Notes: generated by a model not told the origin, from the sequence alone. A DNA stretch of 64,000 nt from WHSW01 sp963729075 (GCA_963729075.1 CAVSMU010000019.1:62001-126000); one strand, 5' to 3'; numbered from the stretch's first letter, positions 41,414-50,416 are shown. Made by a program: numbers and translations.

Positions 41414-42564
41414 TGGCCGGCGTCGCCGAGCTGCTCGAGGGAAAGCGGGTCTGCATCTGCGCGGGCTCCGGGGGGGTCGGCAAGACGACGACCTCGGCCG
41501 CGATCGCCGCCGGGATGGCGGCCCGAGGCCTGAAGGTCGCGGTCCTGACCATCGATCCCGCGAAGCGACTGGCCGACTCGCTCGGCCTCCCGGAGCTCGG
41601 CAATACCGAGCGCCAGGTCGACCCCGCCCTGTTCGCCGAGGCGGGGGTCGATCCGGGCGAGGGCGAGCTCTGGGCGATGATGCTCGACTCCAAGCAGACG
41701 TTCGACGAGGTCGTCCGCAAGCATGCCCCGGACGAGGAGACGCGCGATCAGATCCTCTCCAACCGGATCTACGAGCAGCTCTCGAACGCGCTCGCCGGCT
41801 CGCAGGAATACATGGCGATGGAGAAGCTGTTCGAGATCCACGCCGAGGACCGCTACGACCTCCTCGTCCTCGACACGCCCCCGAGCCGCGACGCGCTCGA
41901 CTTCCTCGACGCGCCGAAGCGCCTGACGCAGTTCATCGAGGGCCGGGCGCTGCAGGTGTTCACCCGGCCCGCCGGGTTCGGAATGAAGCTCTTCGGCCGC
42001 GGGACGTCGATGATGTTCTCGATCCTGCGGCGGATCACCGGCGTGAACCTGCTCGAGGACCTGGCGGAGTTCTTCCAGGCGTTCAGCGGCATGGTCGACG
42101 GCTTCCGCGAGCGGGCACGGCGCGTCAACGAGCTGCTCGCCGACGATCAGACGAGCTTCCTGGTCGTCTGCGCGCCCCAGGGCGAGCCGATCTCCGAGGC
42201 GGTCTACTTCCACCGCAAGCTCGTCGAGGCGGAGCTGCCGTTCGGCGGCGTGATCGTCAACAAGGTGCACTACGGGTGGGACCTCCCCGACGATCCGGGC
42301 GCGCTCACCGACGAGCTCGCCGAGGCGCTCAGCGACGCGGACCTCGCCCACCGCGTGGTTGCGAACCTCGCCGACTACGCCGCGCTGTCGGCCCGCGACC
42401 ACCACAACGTCGAGCACCTCGCGGCGGAGATTCGAACGCGTGCGGTGATCCAAGTCCCATACCTCGACGAGGACGTGCACGACCTCACCGGCCTGATGGA
42501 GATCAACCGCTACCTGTTCGCGTCCGGCAGCGAGGAACGGGCCGCGATCGCCACCTCGGTGTAA
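41413..42564 (+). CDS. ArsA/GET3-like ATPase, BagB-type subunit
   Basis: 383 residues. Walker A CAGSGGVGKTTTSAAIA near residue 16, TIDPAKRLADSLGLPEL near 45, Walker B LLVLDTPPSRDALDFL near 152, and FGMKLFGRGTSMMFSIL near 185 in a helix that could bind a hydrophobic client. ATG overlaps the bagA stop (TGATG), so the subunits are made in coupled fashion. Mycobacterial homologues form a heteromer linked to membrane/stress protection; arsenite transport is unlikely because no arsB is near. Confidence 0.87.
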   Translation: MAGVAELLEGKRVCICAGSGGVGKTTTSAAIAAGMAARGLKVAVLTIDPAKRLADSLGLPELGNTERQVDPALFAEAGVDPGEGELWAMMLDSKQTFDEVVRKHAPDEETRDQILSNRIYEQLSNALAGSQEYMAMEKLFEIHAEDRYDLLVLDTPPSRDALDFLDAPKRLTQFIEGRALQVFTRPAGFGMKLFGRGTSMMFSILRRITGVNLLEDLAEFFQAFSGMVDGFRERARRVNELLADDQTSFLVVCAPQGEPISEAVYFHRKLVEAELPFGGVIVNKVHYGWDLPDDPGALTDELAEALSDADLAHRVVANLADYAALSARDHHNVEHLAAEIRTRAVIQVPYLDEDVHDLTGLMEINRYLFASGSEERAAIATSV

Positions 42565-42755
42565 GGGCGTCGCACCGAGCGGTCGATTGGGTCCGCATAA
42601 CGGACTGAATCTGCGGCTCGCGGTAGATTCGACTCGCCGGGCGGAGGTGGCGTGCGGTCCCAGCCGAAGCGTCGCGCATGCGCTGGTCGGGCAGGTAGCG
42701 GTGGGCAGCGCCGTCAGGGCGGGGGCCGCGCCGTCGACGCCAAACACATGGCGGG

Positions 42756-42778
42756 TTTCGGTCGTATAGCGACCGAAA
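42756..42778. repeat. Perfect inverted repeat between bagB and GNAT gene
   Basis: TTTCGGTCG-tatag-CGACCGAAA, 9-bp perfect arms and a 5-nt loop, just past the GNAT stop. No T-run follows, so it is a weak terminator candidate or a protein site. The rest of the 42565-42786 gap shows nothing I can assign. Confidence 0.45.
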
Positions 42779-42786
42779 GTCGCCAC

Positions 42787-43248
42787 TCACCGGTCGAGGG
42801 TCTTCGAGTAACGAACGGATCGTGCTGCGGTGTCGCTGTAACCAAGCGACCGGTAGAGCGCGTGCGCCGCGTCGCGTTCGCACCGGCGCCCACTCGACAC
42901 CTCCGTGACCGAACAACCCCACGCACGAGCGACACCCTCAGCGGCGGCGATCAGCTCCGTGGCGACTCCGGTACGGCGCGCGGTTGAGCTCACTACGAGT
43001 GCCGTGATTCGCGCGAAGGCGTCGCCCTCGGCGAGCCGGGGGATCCGATGTAGCGCGACGAGGCCGCTCCGACCGTCACCAGTCACGAGCACCCGATCCT
43101 CAGCGGTGGCCGAGTCCAGGCGCTCGCGCACGGCCGTGGGCGACGCCGGGTAACCGAGCTCTCCAAGCAGCTCGGAGATCGCCTCGGCATCGGCCGCTGT
43201 CGCCTCACGGACCTCCACCCCGCCAGCATTGTCCTGATCCGGTCCCAT
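42787..43248 (-). CDS. GNAT family N-acetyltransferase
   Basis: 153 residues. Acetyl-CoA motif is VVSSTARRTGVATELIAAAEG near residue 84 in outline, with R-R-T-G-V-A replacing the usual Q/RxxGxG; AHALYRSLGYSDTAARSVRYSK near the C-terminus is typical of GNATs of the aminoglycoside/amino-acid type. Substrate unknown. Stands alone, convergent with bagB. Confidence 0.8.
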   Translation of the reverse strand: MGPDQDNAGGVEVREATAADAEAISELLGELGYPASPTAVRERLDSATAEDRVLVTGDGRSGLVALHRIPRLAEGDAFARITALVVSSTARRTGVATELIAAAEGVARAWGCSVTEVSSGRRCERDAAHALYRSLGYSDTAARSVRYSKTLDR

Positions 43249-43318
43249 GAGAAGGCGTAAGCCACCGAGCGTTCCGCCCGGTGGCTCCGCCTGCTCTTCC
43301 TGGGGTGATCGGAGGAAG

Positions 43319-45214
43319 CTAGGTGACCTCGGAGACCTCGGCGCGGCGCCTGCGGTCGTAGGCGATCTCGCGGATGTCCCACTCGGTCGTCTCGGGGCGC
43401 GGGAAGAGGCCGGCGACCCGATCGTGGTGCGCCTTGCGCTCGGCGCGGGTCTGCTCGATGAGGCGCAGGACCGGGCTCGAACCCGCAGCGCGCTCGCGCT
43501 CGTCTGACGGCTCGGGCTCCGGCGTCTCCGCCGGCGCGCCTGCGGGGGCCGGTACCGGCGTCAGCTGTCGGGTCCCGGGCTCGGCCGGCCCACCGAAGAT
43601 CTGTCTTGCTCTCGCGATCACACTCTCCTCCTCCGGCTCGGGGCTCGGTTCGGGTGAGATTCGCCGGTCGAGGCCGGACACCTCCCGCGCGATGCCGTCG
43701 AGCTCCTCGGCGAGGGAGGGCTCGTCGGCGTCCACCGCACCGCGCGGCTCCTCGCTCACCTCGACCCAATCGGGCACTTCGGTCTCATCGGCCTCCGGCT
43801 CCGCGGGCGCGTCGACATCCTCCGGCTCGTCGACCTCGTCGAGCGCATCGGCCTCCTCGGCCACGGGCTCGAGGTCCCATTCGGTCGTGCTGCCGCGCTG
43901 ACGGGCGTCGCCCTCGCCGACCGCGAGGCCGTCGGCGAGCAGGATCTCGTCCGCCGTCGTGCGCAGGTCTGACCCGAGGTGCCCGACCGCCGCGTCGGTG
44001 AGGATCGCCCTGGTGAGCTCCTCCAGGGCGGCGGCCGTCTCGGCCGGGCTCATCGTTCCGGCGCCGGGCGCGACCTCGCCACTCCAGAGCTCACGCTCGA
44101 GGCCGATGGCGCGATCGACGACCGCCTTTACCTGGCCGCGGCGGTCGGGCTCGGCGCAGAGCGCCGCCACCCGCATCGACAGTCCCAGGCCCGCGGGCCC
44201 ACCGCCCTCGAGGACGAACCGAAGCGCCAGCAGGTGGTCGTTGAGCGCCTCGATGACGACGTTGCGCTCGAGGCCGGCCTCGAACCGCGCGAGCGAGCGG
44301 CCGAGCATCGCGGGGAAGCCCGGACGCTCCGCAACCTGGCGAGCGAACGGGCTCCCGGACGCGGACAGGGCGCGGGAGAGCGCCGCCAAGCCGCCGAGCT
44401 CGGTGTCGACCAGCCGGTAGCCGCCCGGGCGCTGGCGTCCCGCGCCCGTCGCGATCCGCCGCCAGCGATCGCCGGCGGTGCGCGTCCATGCGTGGGGGCC
44501 GAGGCCGACGCCGCCGGCCTTGAACAGCCTCAGGGTGGTGATCAGCCGACGGAACGCTTCGACGGCGGCCAACCCGGGATCGGCAGCGTCCTCGCCGCCA
44601 CCCCGACCGGGCTCTTCGACCCGGACAACGGCGAGGAACGCCGGCTCCCACGGCGAGACCCCGAGTCCCTCGCCGGTGCGCGCTTCTGAGGGAACGTCGA
44701 CCGTGTCGGCGCGGACGATCGAGGCCGTCGCGAGGTCGAGCCGCGTAACCGGCATCTGCAGGCCGCGCAGCGGGACGATGACCTCGATCTGGCCCGGCTC
44801 GCCGTCGCCGCCGGCCTGCAGCTCGGCGATCGCGGCATCGAGTCGATCGTCGTCGAGGGTGAAGTCGGTGCTGTCGAGCCACATCCGGCAGAGGAAAACG
44901 GTTCCCGCGAGCTCCGCGCGTTGGCGCGGCTCTTCCGGGACGGCGATCCCCATGCCCTCCAAGTAGTCGCCGGCCAGTCCGGCGGCCTCGAGCGCGGCGC
45001 ACGCGGCGCCGAAGGAGTCGAGCCGGTGAAGCTCGCCGGCGTGGTCGCGTACGAACTGCTCGGTGAGCGGCTCGTAGCGGCAGAGCGGCGAGCCGTCGCC
45101 CGGCTCACGCACCTCGTATGGAACCTCCGCTCCCGCGGCGATCAACCCATGCAGGCACTTGGCGGCGTCGTAGGCCATCGCCACCAGCGCCTCGTTCACC
45201 ACCAGGTCGCGCAT
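43319..45214 (-). CDS. Unknown protein with acidic low-complexity C-terminal region
   Basis: 631 residues. Residues 1-410 are folded-looking, mostly helical, with no recognised family (MRDLVVNEALVAMAYDAAK start; LFKAGGVGLGPHAWTRTAGDRW near 225 in outline). Residues 430-600 are acidic and proline-rich (EPEADETEVPDWVEV). The motif TTEWD(L/I) occurs twice, near residue 425 (STTEWDLEPV) and at the very end (ETTEWDIREI), like a short linear binding motif. No signal peptide or membrane segment. It may be a scaffold protein; function unknown. Confidence 0.7.
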   Translation of the reverse strand: MRDLVVNEALVAMAYDAAKCLHGLIAAGAEVPYEVREPGDGSPLCRYEPLTEQFVRDHAGELHRLDSFGAACAALEAAGLAGDYLEGMGIAVPEEPRQRAELAGTVFLCRMWLDSTDFTLDDDRLDAAIAELQAGGDGEPGQIEVIVPLRGLQMPVTRLDLATASIVRADTVDVPSEARTGEGLGVSPWEPAFLAVVRVEEPGRGGGEDAADPGLAAVEAFRRLITTLRLFKAGGVGLGPHAWTRTAGDRWRRIATGAGRQRPGGYRLVDTELGGLAALSRALSASGSPFARQVAERPGFPAMLGRSLARFEAGLERNVVIEALNDHLLALRFVLEGGGPAGLGLSMRVAALCAEPDRRGQVKAVVDRAIGLERELWSGEVAPGAGTMSPAETAAALEELTRAILTDAAVGHLGSDLRTTADEILLADGLAVGEGDARQRGSTTEWDLEPVAEEADALDEVDEPEDVDAPAEPEADETEVPDWVEVSEEPRGAVDADEPSLAEELDGIAREVSGLDRRISPEPSPEPEEESVIARARQIFGGPAEPGTRQLTPVPAPAGAPAETPEPEPSDERERAAGSSPVLRLIEQTRAERKAHHDRVAGLFPRPETTEWDIREIAYDRRRRAEVSEVT

Positions 45215-45251
45215 GCGGACAGGGTTCGCGGTGGAAGGGACCGCATCCTCC

Positions 45252-45271
45252 CCTGCAAGCGGGGTTGCAGG
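45252..45271. terminator. Stem-loop between HxlR gene and the 631-residue protein gene
   Basis: CCTGCAA-gcgggg-TTGCAGG, a perfect 7-bp stem directly after the HxlR stop. It lacks a U tract, so termination is tentative. Confidence 0.35.
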
Positions 45272-45277
45272 ATACGG

Positions 45278-45640
45278 CTAGACCGTGACCGCGGCCCGGG
45301 AACGCCCGTCGCCCGACTGCGGGGCGCCGAACAGCCAGCGCCTGCCGTACTTGCGCATGTCCTCGATCAGCGGAACGAGGGCGCGGCCCTTCTCGGTCAG
45401 CGCATACTCGACCCGCGGCGGCACCTCGGGATAGGTATGCCGCGCGACGATCCCGTGCTCCTCGAGCGCCCGCAGGCGCAGCGAGAGCGTACGCGGGCTG
45501 ATCCCGTCGAGTGAGCGCTCGAGCTCACAGAACCGCCGACTCTCCTCGGCGAGGTCGCGGATCACGAGGAGCGTCCACTTCCCGGAGATGATCTCGGCGG
45601 TGCGGCAAACTGGACAGGTGGGATCCGTCATCGGAGCCAT
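45278..45640 (-). CDS. HxlR family transcriptional regulator
   Basis: 120 residues. N-terminal CPVCRTAEIISGKWTLLVIRD region near residue 9 in outline, recognition helix GISPRTLSLRLRALEEHGIV near 46 and wing PRVEYALTEKGRALVP near 74. The CPVC pair (residues 9-12) could be a redox or metal switch. A TATACT box and a TGAAG-TAG-CTTCA palindrome lie upstream, fitting autoregulation. No target is evident. Confidence 0.88.
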   Translation of the reverse strand: MAPMTDPTCPVCRTAEIISGKWTLLVIRDLAEESRRFCELERSLDGISPRTLSLRLRALEEHGIVARHTYPEVPPRVEYALTEKGRALVPLIEDMRKYGRRWLFGAPQSGDGRSRAAVTV

Positions 45641-45695
45641 GTGGCGGCCGGGCGGCGGTGAGTTGATCTCGGAGGGTGCTGCCGGCGCGCGGCCG

Positions 45696-45732
45696 AGTAT
45701 AGCTCAATGCTTTACCAACTGAAGTAGCTTCA
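45696..45732 (-). promoter_or_regulatory. Promoter and palindromic operator of the HxlR gene
   Basis: TATACT on the minus strand at 45701-45696, with the palindrome TGAAG-TAG-CTTCA at 45720-45732 in its -35 zone. The untranslated leader would be about 50 nt. Confidence 0.45.
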
Positions 45733-45762
45733 ACGGAGGAAGCGCCGCCGCCCCGGGCGCGC

Positions 45763-47367
45763 TCAGCGCCGCTTGCGCGGGGCCGGCACGTCGGGATCGA
45801 GCAGGCAGCTCGGCCCCGCGCAGACACGCAACTGGGCGAGGGCGTCCTCGAGCGCAGCTCGGGTGCGACGGTAGGAGCGCTTGCGATCGACGCTCTCGAG
45901 CTGGTAGGGATCGCGCCGCAGGTCGTAGAGCTCGCGGTCGGTCAGCGCGCCGGCTCCGATCTGGGCATCGAGGCCCTCCTCGGCCGACGCGAGCTCGAGC
46001 TCGTAGCGCTCGATGTACGCGTAGCGGCCCGTGCGAACGCCGATGAACGACCGGGCGACCGCGCCCCCGCCGCCCGCCCGCGGGGGCCGCTTCGCCTCGA
46101 TCAGGACCGCCCGGGCCCGGTCGCGCTCCCCCGCCAGGTACGGCGCCAGCGAGCGGCCGTCCTGGGGGCGCGCGGCCGCCTCCGGCGCGGTCGCCCCCGC
46201 GAAGTCCATGATCGTCGGCACGAGGTCGACGTCGGCCACCGGGTCGGCCACCCGGGTCCCCGCCGCGATTCCCGGGCCGCGGATCAGCATCGGGACCCGG
46301 ATCGCCTCCTCGTACGGGTAGAGCTTGCCGGAGCGGAGCCGGTGCTCACCGTTCATGTAGCCGTTGTCTGAGGTGAAGATCACGTAGGTGTTGCCGGCGA
46401 GCCCGGCGGACTCGAGCGCGCCGACGATCTGCTCGACGCCCTCGTCCACCGCGAGCAGGCTCGCCAGCTCGCAGCGGTAGCGCTTGGCGATGTCGCGGCG
46501 CTCCTCGCGGGTGATCGGCTTTTCCTTGCGGACGATCGCCGGCTTGTCGGAGAGGTCCTCCTCGTCGAACGACGGCGGCCGCGGCAGCTTGCGGTTGCGG
46601 AACGCGTTCGCGTGCCGGGGCGCGGGCTTCGCGCGCGCCGTGTCGAACGAGAACGGCTTCGGGCTTGCGCAGCGGCGGCCCGCCTCGTCGTTGCGACCCA
46701 CGCCCCAGTGGGGCGCCGTGTAGGAGACGTGGAGGAAGAACGGATCGGGGTCGGTCGCGTGCGAACGGATGTATGGGACCGCGTACTCGCGGGTGAAGAC
46801 GTCGGTCTGATAGTCGGAGTCCCCGCTGCCGTAGCCGACCAGGCCGCCGGCCGAGTCGGCCAGCTCGTAGTCGTAGTAGCGGGTCGCCGTTGCCGGCACC
46901 AGCCCGCGCCAGTCGTCCCAGCCCGGCGGCGGGACGAGCTCCGGGTAGTTGTGGATCCACTTGCCCACCAGCGCCGTGTCGTAGCCGGCTGCGTCGAGCC
47001 AGGCAGGCAACACCCGATCCGGCTCGCGCAGGTTCTCGTAGCCGCCGCCGGTGTCCGGCCGGTTGTCGATCACGCCGTGGTTGTGCGGGTACTGTCCGGT
47101 GATCCAGGTCGTCCGCGCAGGACAGCAGAGCGGGTAGGACGCGACGTAGGTCTCGAGCGTGGCGCCCCGATCGCCGAGCGCCGCCCGTGTTCGCTTCATC
47201 ACCCGCAGTGAGGCCAGGGTCTGGTCGTCGGTCGTGATCAGGACGACGTTCGGCGCCCCCGCTCCGGCGACGGCCGGCTCTCCTGGGGCGGCGACGGCCG
47301 CGGTCAGCCCGACGGCGACGAACACGGTGGCCGCCGAGGCGATCGCGCGCTTGGTGATCGTGCCCAT
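45763..47367 (-). CDS. Secreted sulfatase family protein
   Basis: 534 residues. Signal peptide at residues 1-35 (MGTITKRAIASAATVFVAVG start). Formylglycine motif CCPARTTWITGQYPH near residue 82 (C-x-P-x-R), metal ligands in LITTDDQT near 44 and FTSDNGYMNGEH near 353. An extracellular arylsulfatase/alkaline-phosphatase superfamily hydrolase; it needs a formylglycine-generating enzyme, and EgtB shares that fold but is not one. Close paralogue downstream-facing at 47411. Substrate unknown (sulfated glycans likely). Confidence 0.88.
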   Translation of the reverse strand: MGTITKRAIASAATVFVAVGLTAAVAAPGEPAVAGAGAPNVVLITTDDQTLASLRVMKRTRAALGDRGATLETYVASYPLCCPARTTWITGQYPHNHGVIDNRPDTGGGYENLREPDRVLPAWLDAAGYDTALVGKWIHNYPELVPPPGWDDWRGLVPATATRYYDYELADSAGGLVGYGSGDSDYQTDVFTREYAVPYIRSHATDPDPFFLHVSYTAPHWGVGRNDEAGRRCASPKPFSFDTARAKPAPRHANAFRNRKLPRPPSFDEEDLSDKPAIVRKEKPITREERRDIAKRYRCELASLLAVDEGVEQIVGALESAGLAGNTYVIFTSDNGYMNGEHRLRSGKLYPYEEAIRVPMLIRGPGIAAGTRVADPVADVDLVPTIMDFAGATAPEAAARPQDGRSLAPYLAGERDRARAVLIEAKRPPRAGGGGAVARSFIGVRTGRYAYIERYELELASAEEGLDAQIGAGALTDRELYDLRRDPYQLESVDRKRSYRRTRAALEDALAQLRVCAGPSCLLDPDVPAPRKRR

Positions 47368-47410
47368 CCCTGTGCCAAACAGCCCCGGACGCCGAAGGTA
47401 GCGGCCCACG

Positions 47411-49045
47411 TCAGCGCCCCGGCCGCGGCACGGTGGCCGTGATCGCGCAATCGGCGCCCGCGCAGTGCTCGAGCCGACCGAGCAGTCCGGCGAGCGTTCG
47501 ACGGGCCGCGGCGTAGGTCGCATCGCGGTCGCGGCTCTCGAGCTGGTACGGGTCGCGCCGCAGGTCATAGAGCTCGATGTCGGTAGTGCGCCCGGCCCCG
47601 ATCTCGAGCTCGATGCCCTCGGCGCGGCTCGTTACCCGCGCGCGCCGATGCTCGACGTAGGTGTAGCGGGCCGTCCGCACGCCGACGTAAGAACGCACCT
47701 TGAATCCACGGCGTGCCCGCACCGCCTCCTTGCGGCCCTCGAGCAGGATCGCTCGCCCGGCCAGGGACTCGTCGCCCTGCATCGTCGCGCGCAGCGAGAC
47801 GCCGTCGAGCACCCTCGCGAGCTCGTCAGGCACGCCGACGCCGGCGAGCTCGAGGATCGTCGGGGCGAGGTCGGCGTTGACCACCGGGTCGGCGTCAACA
47901 GTCCCGGCGCGCACTCCCGGCGAGCGGACGACGAGCGGGACTCGAATCGCCTCCTCATAGGGGAGGTTCTTGCCCAGCAGCCTGTGCTCGCCCGCGAGGA
48001 TCCCCTGGTCGGCGGTGAAGACGATCGTCGTGGACTCGAGCCTGCCGGCAGTGCGCAGCTCGGCCACGAGGCCGGCGACCGCGTCGTCGACCGAGAGCAG
48101 TGCCGCGAGCCCGCAGCGATAGCTGCGGTCGATCTTCTCCAGCGTTCCCTCGTCGATCGGGTCGCGCCTGGCGACGAAGTCCGGCTTGTCGGAGAGGTCG
48201 CGCTCGTCGAACGACGGGGGCCGCGGCACCGGCGCCCGCATGAAGCGGCTCGCGTAGCGCGCCGGCGGGATCGCGCTCTGCCCGCCGCCGCGTTGGTCGG
48301 GACGATCGCGCGAGCAGCGCCGGCCCGCAGCGTCGAGGCGGCCGAGCCCGTCGTGTGGCGGGTGCAGCGACAGCCAGAGGAAGAACGGATCGGGGTCGGT
48401 CGCGTGAGCCGCGACGAACGGCAGCGCGTACTCGCGCGTCAGCGCGTCCGTCTGGTAGTCGGGCGCGGCGCTGCCGAAGTGGCGCGACTTTCCGGGCCCG
48501 GCGAAGACGTCGAAGTCGTAATACGAGGACAAGCCCTCACCCCCGGCCCCGACGAGCCCGGTCCACTCGTCCCAGCCCGGCGGCGCCGTGCGCGGCGAGC
48601 GCAGCCCGTTGAGCCACTTGCCGGCGAACGCGGTGTCGTATCCGGCTGCATCGAGCCACGCCGCCAGGTTGCGCTCGGGGTCGATCAGCGACTGATAGGC
48701 GCCACCGCTGCCTCGGGTGTTGCCCTTGGCGCCGTGGTTGTGTGCGTACTGACCGGTGAGGAAGGTCGCCCGCGAGGGGCAGCAGAGCGGGTAGGACGCG
48801 ACCGCGTTCTCGAACGTCACACCGGACCCGCCGAGCAGCCGCCGCACCGACGGCAGCGCCCGCATCATGCCCGGGCCCTGGTCGTCGGTCATGACGACGA
48901 TGAAGCTCTGACGAGCCTCCGGCAGCTGTGCAGCTGCCTCACGGCCGCCGGTAAGCCCGACGACCAGCAGCAGCGCGAGCAGGCTCACGGCACTGAGCGC
49001 CGAGAGGCAAGCCCGCCAAGGACGACTCGCGCTTCGCGCTCGCAC
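47411..49045 (-). CDS. Secreted sulfatase family protein, paralogue
   Basis: 544 residues. Signal peptide/anchor near residues 10-40 (LSALSAVSLLALLLVVGL). Formylglycine motif CCPSRATFLTGQYAH, metal ligands MTDDQGPG and FTADQGILAGEH. Shares long blocks with the neighbouring sulfatase (RPPSFDERDLSDKPDF, ELYDLRRDPYQLES), so the two arose by duplication. GTG 49045 has GGAGGG upstream; an ATG at 49117 would place the hairpin-rich DNA upstream inside the gene and is less likely. It follows the sulfatase pair arrangement head-to-tail. Confidence 0.88.
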   Translation of the reverse strand: MRARSASRPWRACLSALSAVSLLALLLVVGLTGGREAAAQLPEARQSFIVVMTDDQGPGMMRALPSVRRLLGGSGVTFENAVASYPLCCPSRATFLTGQYAHNHGAKGNTRGSGGAYQSLIDPERNLAAWLDAAGYDTAFAGKWLNGLRSPRTAPPGWDEWTGLVGAGGEGLSSYYDFDVFAGPGKSRHFGSAAPDYQTDALTREYALPFVAAHATDPDPFFLWLSLHPPHDGLGRLDAAGRRCSRDRPDQRGGGQSAIPPARYASRFMRAPVPRPPSFDERDLSDKPDFVARRDPIDEGTLEKIDRSYRCGLAALLSVDDAVAGLVAELRTAGRLESTTIVFTADQGILAGEHRLLGKNLPYEEAIRVPLVVRSPGVRAGTVDADPVVNADLAPTILELAGVGVPDELARVLDGVSLRATMQGDESLAGRAILLEGRKEAVRARRGFKVRSYVGVRTARYTYVEHRRARVTSRAEGIELEIGAGRTTDIELYDLRRDPYQLESRDRDATYAAARRTLAGLLGRLEHCAGADCAITATVPRPGR

Positions 49046-49145
49046 CGCTCCCTCCGGTCGCTGGCGTGGCGTGCTTCGCACGCGAGCGACCGAGGACCTC
49101 GTGCTTCGCACTCGCATCGCGCCTTCGGCGCTGAGGCGGCGCCTA
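49021..49145. repeat. Cluster of short CTTCG palindromes
   Basis: Four perfect short hairpins with a central TTC: GCGCTTCGCGC (49029-49039), GTGCTTCGCAC (49071-49081), GTGCTTCGCAC (49101-49111) and GCGCCTTCGGCGC (49119-49131), followed by GGCGCC. They sit between the sigma-factor stop and the sulfatase start. Possible multi-hairpin terminator/REP-like array. Confidence 0.5.
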
Positions 49146-49152
49146 TCGGCGC

Positions 49153-50256
49153 TCAGGCGACTTCGCGAAGCTTCTGGGCCTCAGCGAGGCTCTGGAGCTT
49201 CTTCAGCGACTGATTCTCGATCTGGCGGATGCGCTCGCGGGTGACGTTGAACGTCCGCCCGACCTCGTCGAGCGTCCGCGGGTGCTCGCCGCCGAGCCCG
49301 TAGCGCAGCTCGAGCACGCGCCGCTCGCGATAGGAGAGATTCTCGAGCGCTTCGCGCAGCGCCTCCTTGGTCAGGAGGTCGGCTGCGCGCTCGAACGGCG
49401 ACTCGGCCTTCTCGTCGGCGATGAACTGCCCGAACTCCGACTCCTCCTCGTCGCCGACCGGCTTTTCGAGCGACACCGGCGCCTGCGCTGAGCGCTTGAT
49501 CTGATCGACCTCCTCGGGATCGATGCCCGTGACCTCGGCGATCTCGTCCGGGGTCGGCTCGCGGCCGAGCTCGGTGACCAGCTTGCGCTCCGCGCGGCCG
49601 ATCTTGTTCAGCTTCTCGACCACGTGCACCGGGATCCGGATCGTGCGCGCCTTGTCGGCGAGCGCGCGGGCGATCGCCTGGCGGATCCACCACGTCGCAT
49701 AGGTGGAGAACTTGAAGCCCTTGCGGTAGTCGAACTTCTCCGCGGCGCGCACGAGCCCCAGCGTGCCCTCCTGGATCAGATCGAGGAACGGCAGCCCCTG
49801 GTTGCGGTAGTTCTTCGCGATCGAGACCACGAGCCGCAGGTTCGACTCGACCATCTTCTGCTTCGCGTCGAGATCGCCGCGCTCGATGCGCTTCGCCAGG
49901 TCGACCTCCTCCTGCGCGGTCAGCAGCCGCACCTTGCCGATGTCCTTGAGGAACAGCTGCAGCGAGTCGGTGGTCATGTCGGGCTTCAGGTCGAGCGCCG
50001 TCTTCGCGCGGCGCTTGCCGCGCTTCGGCTCCGCACGCTCGGCCTCGGCCGCCGACGCCTGGGCCGGATCGACGTCGTCGACCATCTCCACGCCGTGCCC
50101 CTCGAGGAAGCCGTAGAGCTCCTCGATGTCGCCCTCGTCGACGTCGACCTCGGCCAGCGCCTGGGCGACCTCGCCGTAAGCGATCACGCCCTCGGTCTGA
50201 CCCTTGGCGACCAGGTTCTTGACTTCCTCGAGCTCCTGAAGCTCCGTGATCAGCAT
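49153..50256 (-). CDS. rpoD: Principal RNA polymerase sigma factor (RpoD/SigA)
   Basis: 367 residues. Region 1.1-like N-terminus (MLITELQELEEVKNLVAKG), region 1.2 DSLQLFLKDIGKVRLLTAQEE near 110 in outline, region 2 core LPFLDLIQEGTLGLVRAAEKF and FSTYATWWIRQAI near 190, region 3 ADKARTIRIPVHVVEKLNKI near 215, region 4.2 helix-turn-helix LDEVGRTFNVTRERIRQIEN near 330. Binds -10/-35 elements of housekeeping promoters. ATG 50256 fits homologues; a further 40 in-frame codons upstream look non-coding. A TTGACT-16-TACGAT promoter drives it. Confidence 0.95.
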   Translation of the reverse strand: MLITELQELEEVKNLVAKGQTEGVIAYGEVAQALAEVDVDEGDIEELYGFLEGHGVEMVDDVDPAQASAAEAERAEPKRGKRRAKTALDLKPDMTTDSLQLFLKDIGKVRLLTAQEEVDLAKRIERGDLDAKQKMVESNLRLVVSIAKNYRNQGLPFLDLIQEGTLGLVRAAEKFDYRKGFKFSTYATWWIRQAIARALADKARTIRIPVHVVEKLNKIGRAERKLVTELGREPTPDEIAEVTGIDPEEVDQIKRSAQAPVSLEKPVGDEEESEFGQFIADEKAESPFERAADLLTKEALREALENLSYRERRVLELRYGLGGEHPRTLDEVGRTFNVTRERIRQIENQSLKKLQSLAEAQKLREVA

Positions 50257-50388
50257 CGCTTGCCTACGTCTTCCTTCCTGGTCTGGTCGGTCTTGTCGCG
50301 GTTGCGGGGTCGCGGGATGCGACCCGGGTCCACGACGCCCCGCCTCGACTCCCATGTCCGCCGCGGATTTGCTCAAACGTGTGTTCGA

Positions 50389-50416
50389 ATCGTAGCGCTA
50401 TCTTTTTTGTAGTCAA
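50389..50416 (-). promoter_or_regulatory. Sigma-70 type promoter of rpoD
   Basis: TTGACT (50416-50411) and TACGAT (50394-50389) on the minus strand with 16 bp between, preceded by an A/T-rich patch unusual for this DNA. The leader to ATG 50256 is about 125 nt. Confidence 0.65.

Noticed and set aside
42590..42660. tRNA-like stretch (AACGGACTG...GATTCGACTC)
   Set aside because: The putative T loop has arms GTAGA and CGCCG that do not pair and no acceptor stem forms; not a tRNA.
45690..45735. Second tRNA-like stretch (ATAGCTCAATG...CTTCAA)
   Set aside because: No cloverleaf closes; the sequence is better explained as the HxlR promoter and operator.
50398..50412. T-rich run TCTTTTTTG as a terminator
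   Set aside because: No G/C hairpin precedes it on either strand; it is the spacer of the rpoD promoter.
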